In this document: piece by piece, positions 5,063 through 6,198 of the stretch
Layout: each line of letters starts with the position of its first letter
Position numbering within the stretch: the first letter of the stretch is position 1
Assembly: GCA_015231395.1 (NCBI GenBank)
Contig: JADGBP010000148.1
Span: 1 to 6,198, forward strand
DNA length: 6,198 bases
Direction of reading: 5' to 3'
From: Desulfamplus sp.
GTDB lineage: Bacteria > Desulfobacterota > Desulfobacteria > Desulfobacterales > Desulfobacteraceae
Notes under the pieces: model-generated
Database searches by the model: none
What the model was told of the DNA's origin: nothing
Seen by the model: only the letters and a program-made list of their open reading frames with translations
Position numbers and translations under genes: made by a program

Positions 5063-6198
5063 ATCTTGATTTTAGCCTTGTCTCTGGTTTTAATAGAGAT
5101 TGAAAAAGAGTCGTCCTCATCACCACAATCATCATTATAAGAACAGACTTGACTAAGCTTTTTTGGTTCTTTTTCTAAATGATAGGAATTGTTTAGCGTA
5201 AATGCTGGATTGTCTAAAATTGTTTGGTTATCTGAAATTGCAGAAAAAGATAGAGAAGAGGATAATTGCAGAAAATAGTCATCAATTGCTTTTAATAGGA
5301 TAATAATGAGTAAATTATGTGTGGTAGTATTTGACAAAAGATCAACAATATTTGATTGGAGAAGAATTGACGTATTATTTCTAATAAAAAAGATAGAGTT
5401 TAAAAAGCTATCAATAGGCTTATTAGTAGCACTTCTAATAAAACCATCTTCTATAGAGTTAATTTTACTGATAGTAACATTATCAGCTTCAACAACAAGC
5501 CCTTTTTTCTTACGGCTCAGATAATAACTGAAAAATCGTTCTTTAAGAGTTGATATACAAAATGCTCCATTGCTATCCATTCCTCTTATAAAAACTAACG
5601 CCAAAACAAGTTTGTACGAGCAGTTATTTTTGCTCACAAGGTATCGTGCAAATTCTGCAACTGGTTCTGGTAGTAGGTCTATAAAATCATTGATTTTGCG
5701 TTGTTGCCACTTTTCTGGTCGATCATAAAATCCTTCGCCAATACTTATAAATCTTGTATCTTTTCCCAAAGCCGACGTAATATTACCCTCTGTAAATTGA
5801 CCGTCAAGTAGCTCAATTACCTCTGCACGTTTTAAAGGGCGGTTGCTTGCGTCAAGGAGTTCTTCGATGGCGGTGGAAACAGAGCGATATCCACCCATTC
5901 CCCAAGATTTAAGCCCATAAGTCCCTCTGCTTACAATTTCAACAGTGTCGTAACGTATAATTGAAGCATGAACATTATGATCTGATATTTCCTCATGTTT
6001 TGGGCTTATCTGACGTACAGCTTCAGCGATTTCAGTAAAGTGCATTGGTTTACCGTGATTTTCCAAAATATGGCAGATGATACCTTCAAGTTTTCCAGAG
6101 TATTTAACAAGCCACTTGTCATAAGATGATACCAAATTGTTATGCAAAGCAAATCTATCTCCACTTTTATCAATTAAATGCTCAATAAAAGCCTTATG
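5059..6198 (-). CDS. Tandem winged-helix (HARE-HTH-like) DNA-binding protein, 5' end outside the window
   Basis: The frame is open to the right edge: 379 residues are visible, starting H-K-A-F-I-E. A TTG at 6147 could be read as a start, but 17 more sense codons lie before it with no stop, so the true start is probably upstream of this window. Visible residues about 37-100 match a HARE-HTH domain (GKPMHFTEIAEAV ... RGTYGLKSW). Residues about 105-163 look like a second, diverged copy (NRPLKRAEVIELL ... GEGFYDRPEKW). A helical region follows (YKLVLALVFIRG, then FFSYYLSRKKKGL), and the last 70 residues or so are polar and acidic (DDCGDEDD) and probably disordered. Family knowledge: such tandem domains often follow sigma-region-4-like helices and occur in regulators and restriction-type proteins. 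Its stop overlaps the brxP start in ATGA. A regulatory or DNA-targeting role for the BREX locus is inferred. Confidence 0.75.
   Translation of the reverse strand, partial: HKAFIEHLIDKSGDRFALHNNLVSSYDKWLVKYSGKLEGIICHILENHGKPMHFTEIAEAVRQISPKHEEISDHNVHASIIRYDTVEIVSRGTYGLKSWGMGGYRSVSTAIEELLDASNRPLKRAEVIELLDGQFTEGNITSALGKDTRFISIGEGFYDRPEKWQQRKINDFIDLLPEPVAEFARYLVSKNNCSYKLVLALVFIRGMDSNGAFCISTLKERFFSYYLSRKKKGLVVEADNVTISKINSIEDGFIRSATNKPIDSFLNSIFFIRNNTSILLQSNIVDLLSNTTTHNLLIIILLKAIDDYFLQLSSSLSFSAISDNQTILDNPAFTLNNSYHLEKEPKKLSQVCSYNDDCGDEDDSFSISIKTRDKAKIKI

Noticed and set aside
5306..5524. Plus-strand open frame of 72 codons
   Set aside because: It is an AT-rich antisense shadow of the winged-helix gene, without a supporting ribosome binding site or domain.
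6145..6147. TTG as the start of the winged-helix gene
   Set aside because: The frame continues through 17 further sense codons to the window edge, so this start is only the last resort; the gene is treated as 5'-partial.
1..6198. tRNA, rRNA, CRISPR array or transposase gene
   Set aside because: No repeat-spacer pattern, cloverleaf-like sequence, rRNA-like stretch or transposase motif was seen on either strand.

Overview
The window is an AT-rich bacterial segment in which every supported gene lies on the minus strand, so the operon reads from right to left. Its gene content is that of a mobile defence island, not a housekeeping region. The host cannot be fixed from the sequence. The Shine-Dalgarno sites, the AT-rich composition and a REP-like palindrome fit a Gram-negative anaerobe such as a member of Desulfobacterota, but this is a low-confidence guess.

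Layout in the direction of transcription: (1) 6198-5059, a DNA-binding protein with two tandem winged-helix (HARE-HTH-like) units, whose 5' end lies outside the window. (2) 5062-3470, a 530-residue PAPS-reductase/ATP-pyrophosphatase-family protein with an N-terminal zinc ribbon and a C-terminal two-cluster ferredoxin domain, assigned as BrxP. It overlaps gene 1 by ATGA. (3) 3464-2553, a DUF4007-family protein. (4) 2533-2105, an unrecognised 142-residue alpha/beta protein with a strong ribosome binding site. (5) 2041-1856, a small charged helical protein, a likely antitoxin, overlapping by ATGA with (6) 1859-1227, a zeta-toxin-like P-loop kinase. (7) A 210-nt spacer with a REP-like hairpin. (8) 1016-1, the first 338 residues of a BrxC/PglY-like ATPase with Walker A and Walker B motifs, cut by the left edge.

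BrxP next to a BrxC-type ATPase is the hallmark of a type 4 BREX phage-defence system, whose remaining core genes (pglZ, brxL) would be expected beyond the left edge. The inferred scheme is that BrxP uses ATP and Fe-S chemistry to install a sulfur-type DNA mark, DUF4007 and the 142-residue protein assist DNA recognition or assembly, BrxC supplies ATP-driven action, and the winged-helix protein may regulate the locus.

The most distinctive feature is the two-gene toxin-antitoxin-like cassette between the brxP-side block and brxC. It has its own upstream palindrome and a downstream repeat, as though a second defence layer had been placed inside the BREX operon.
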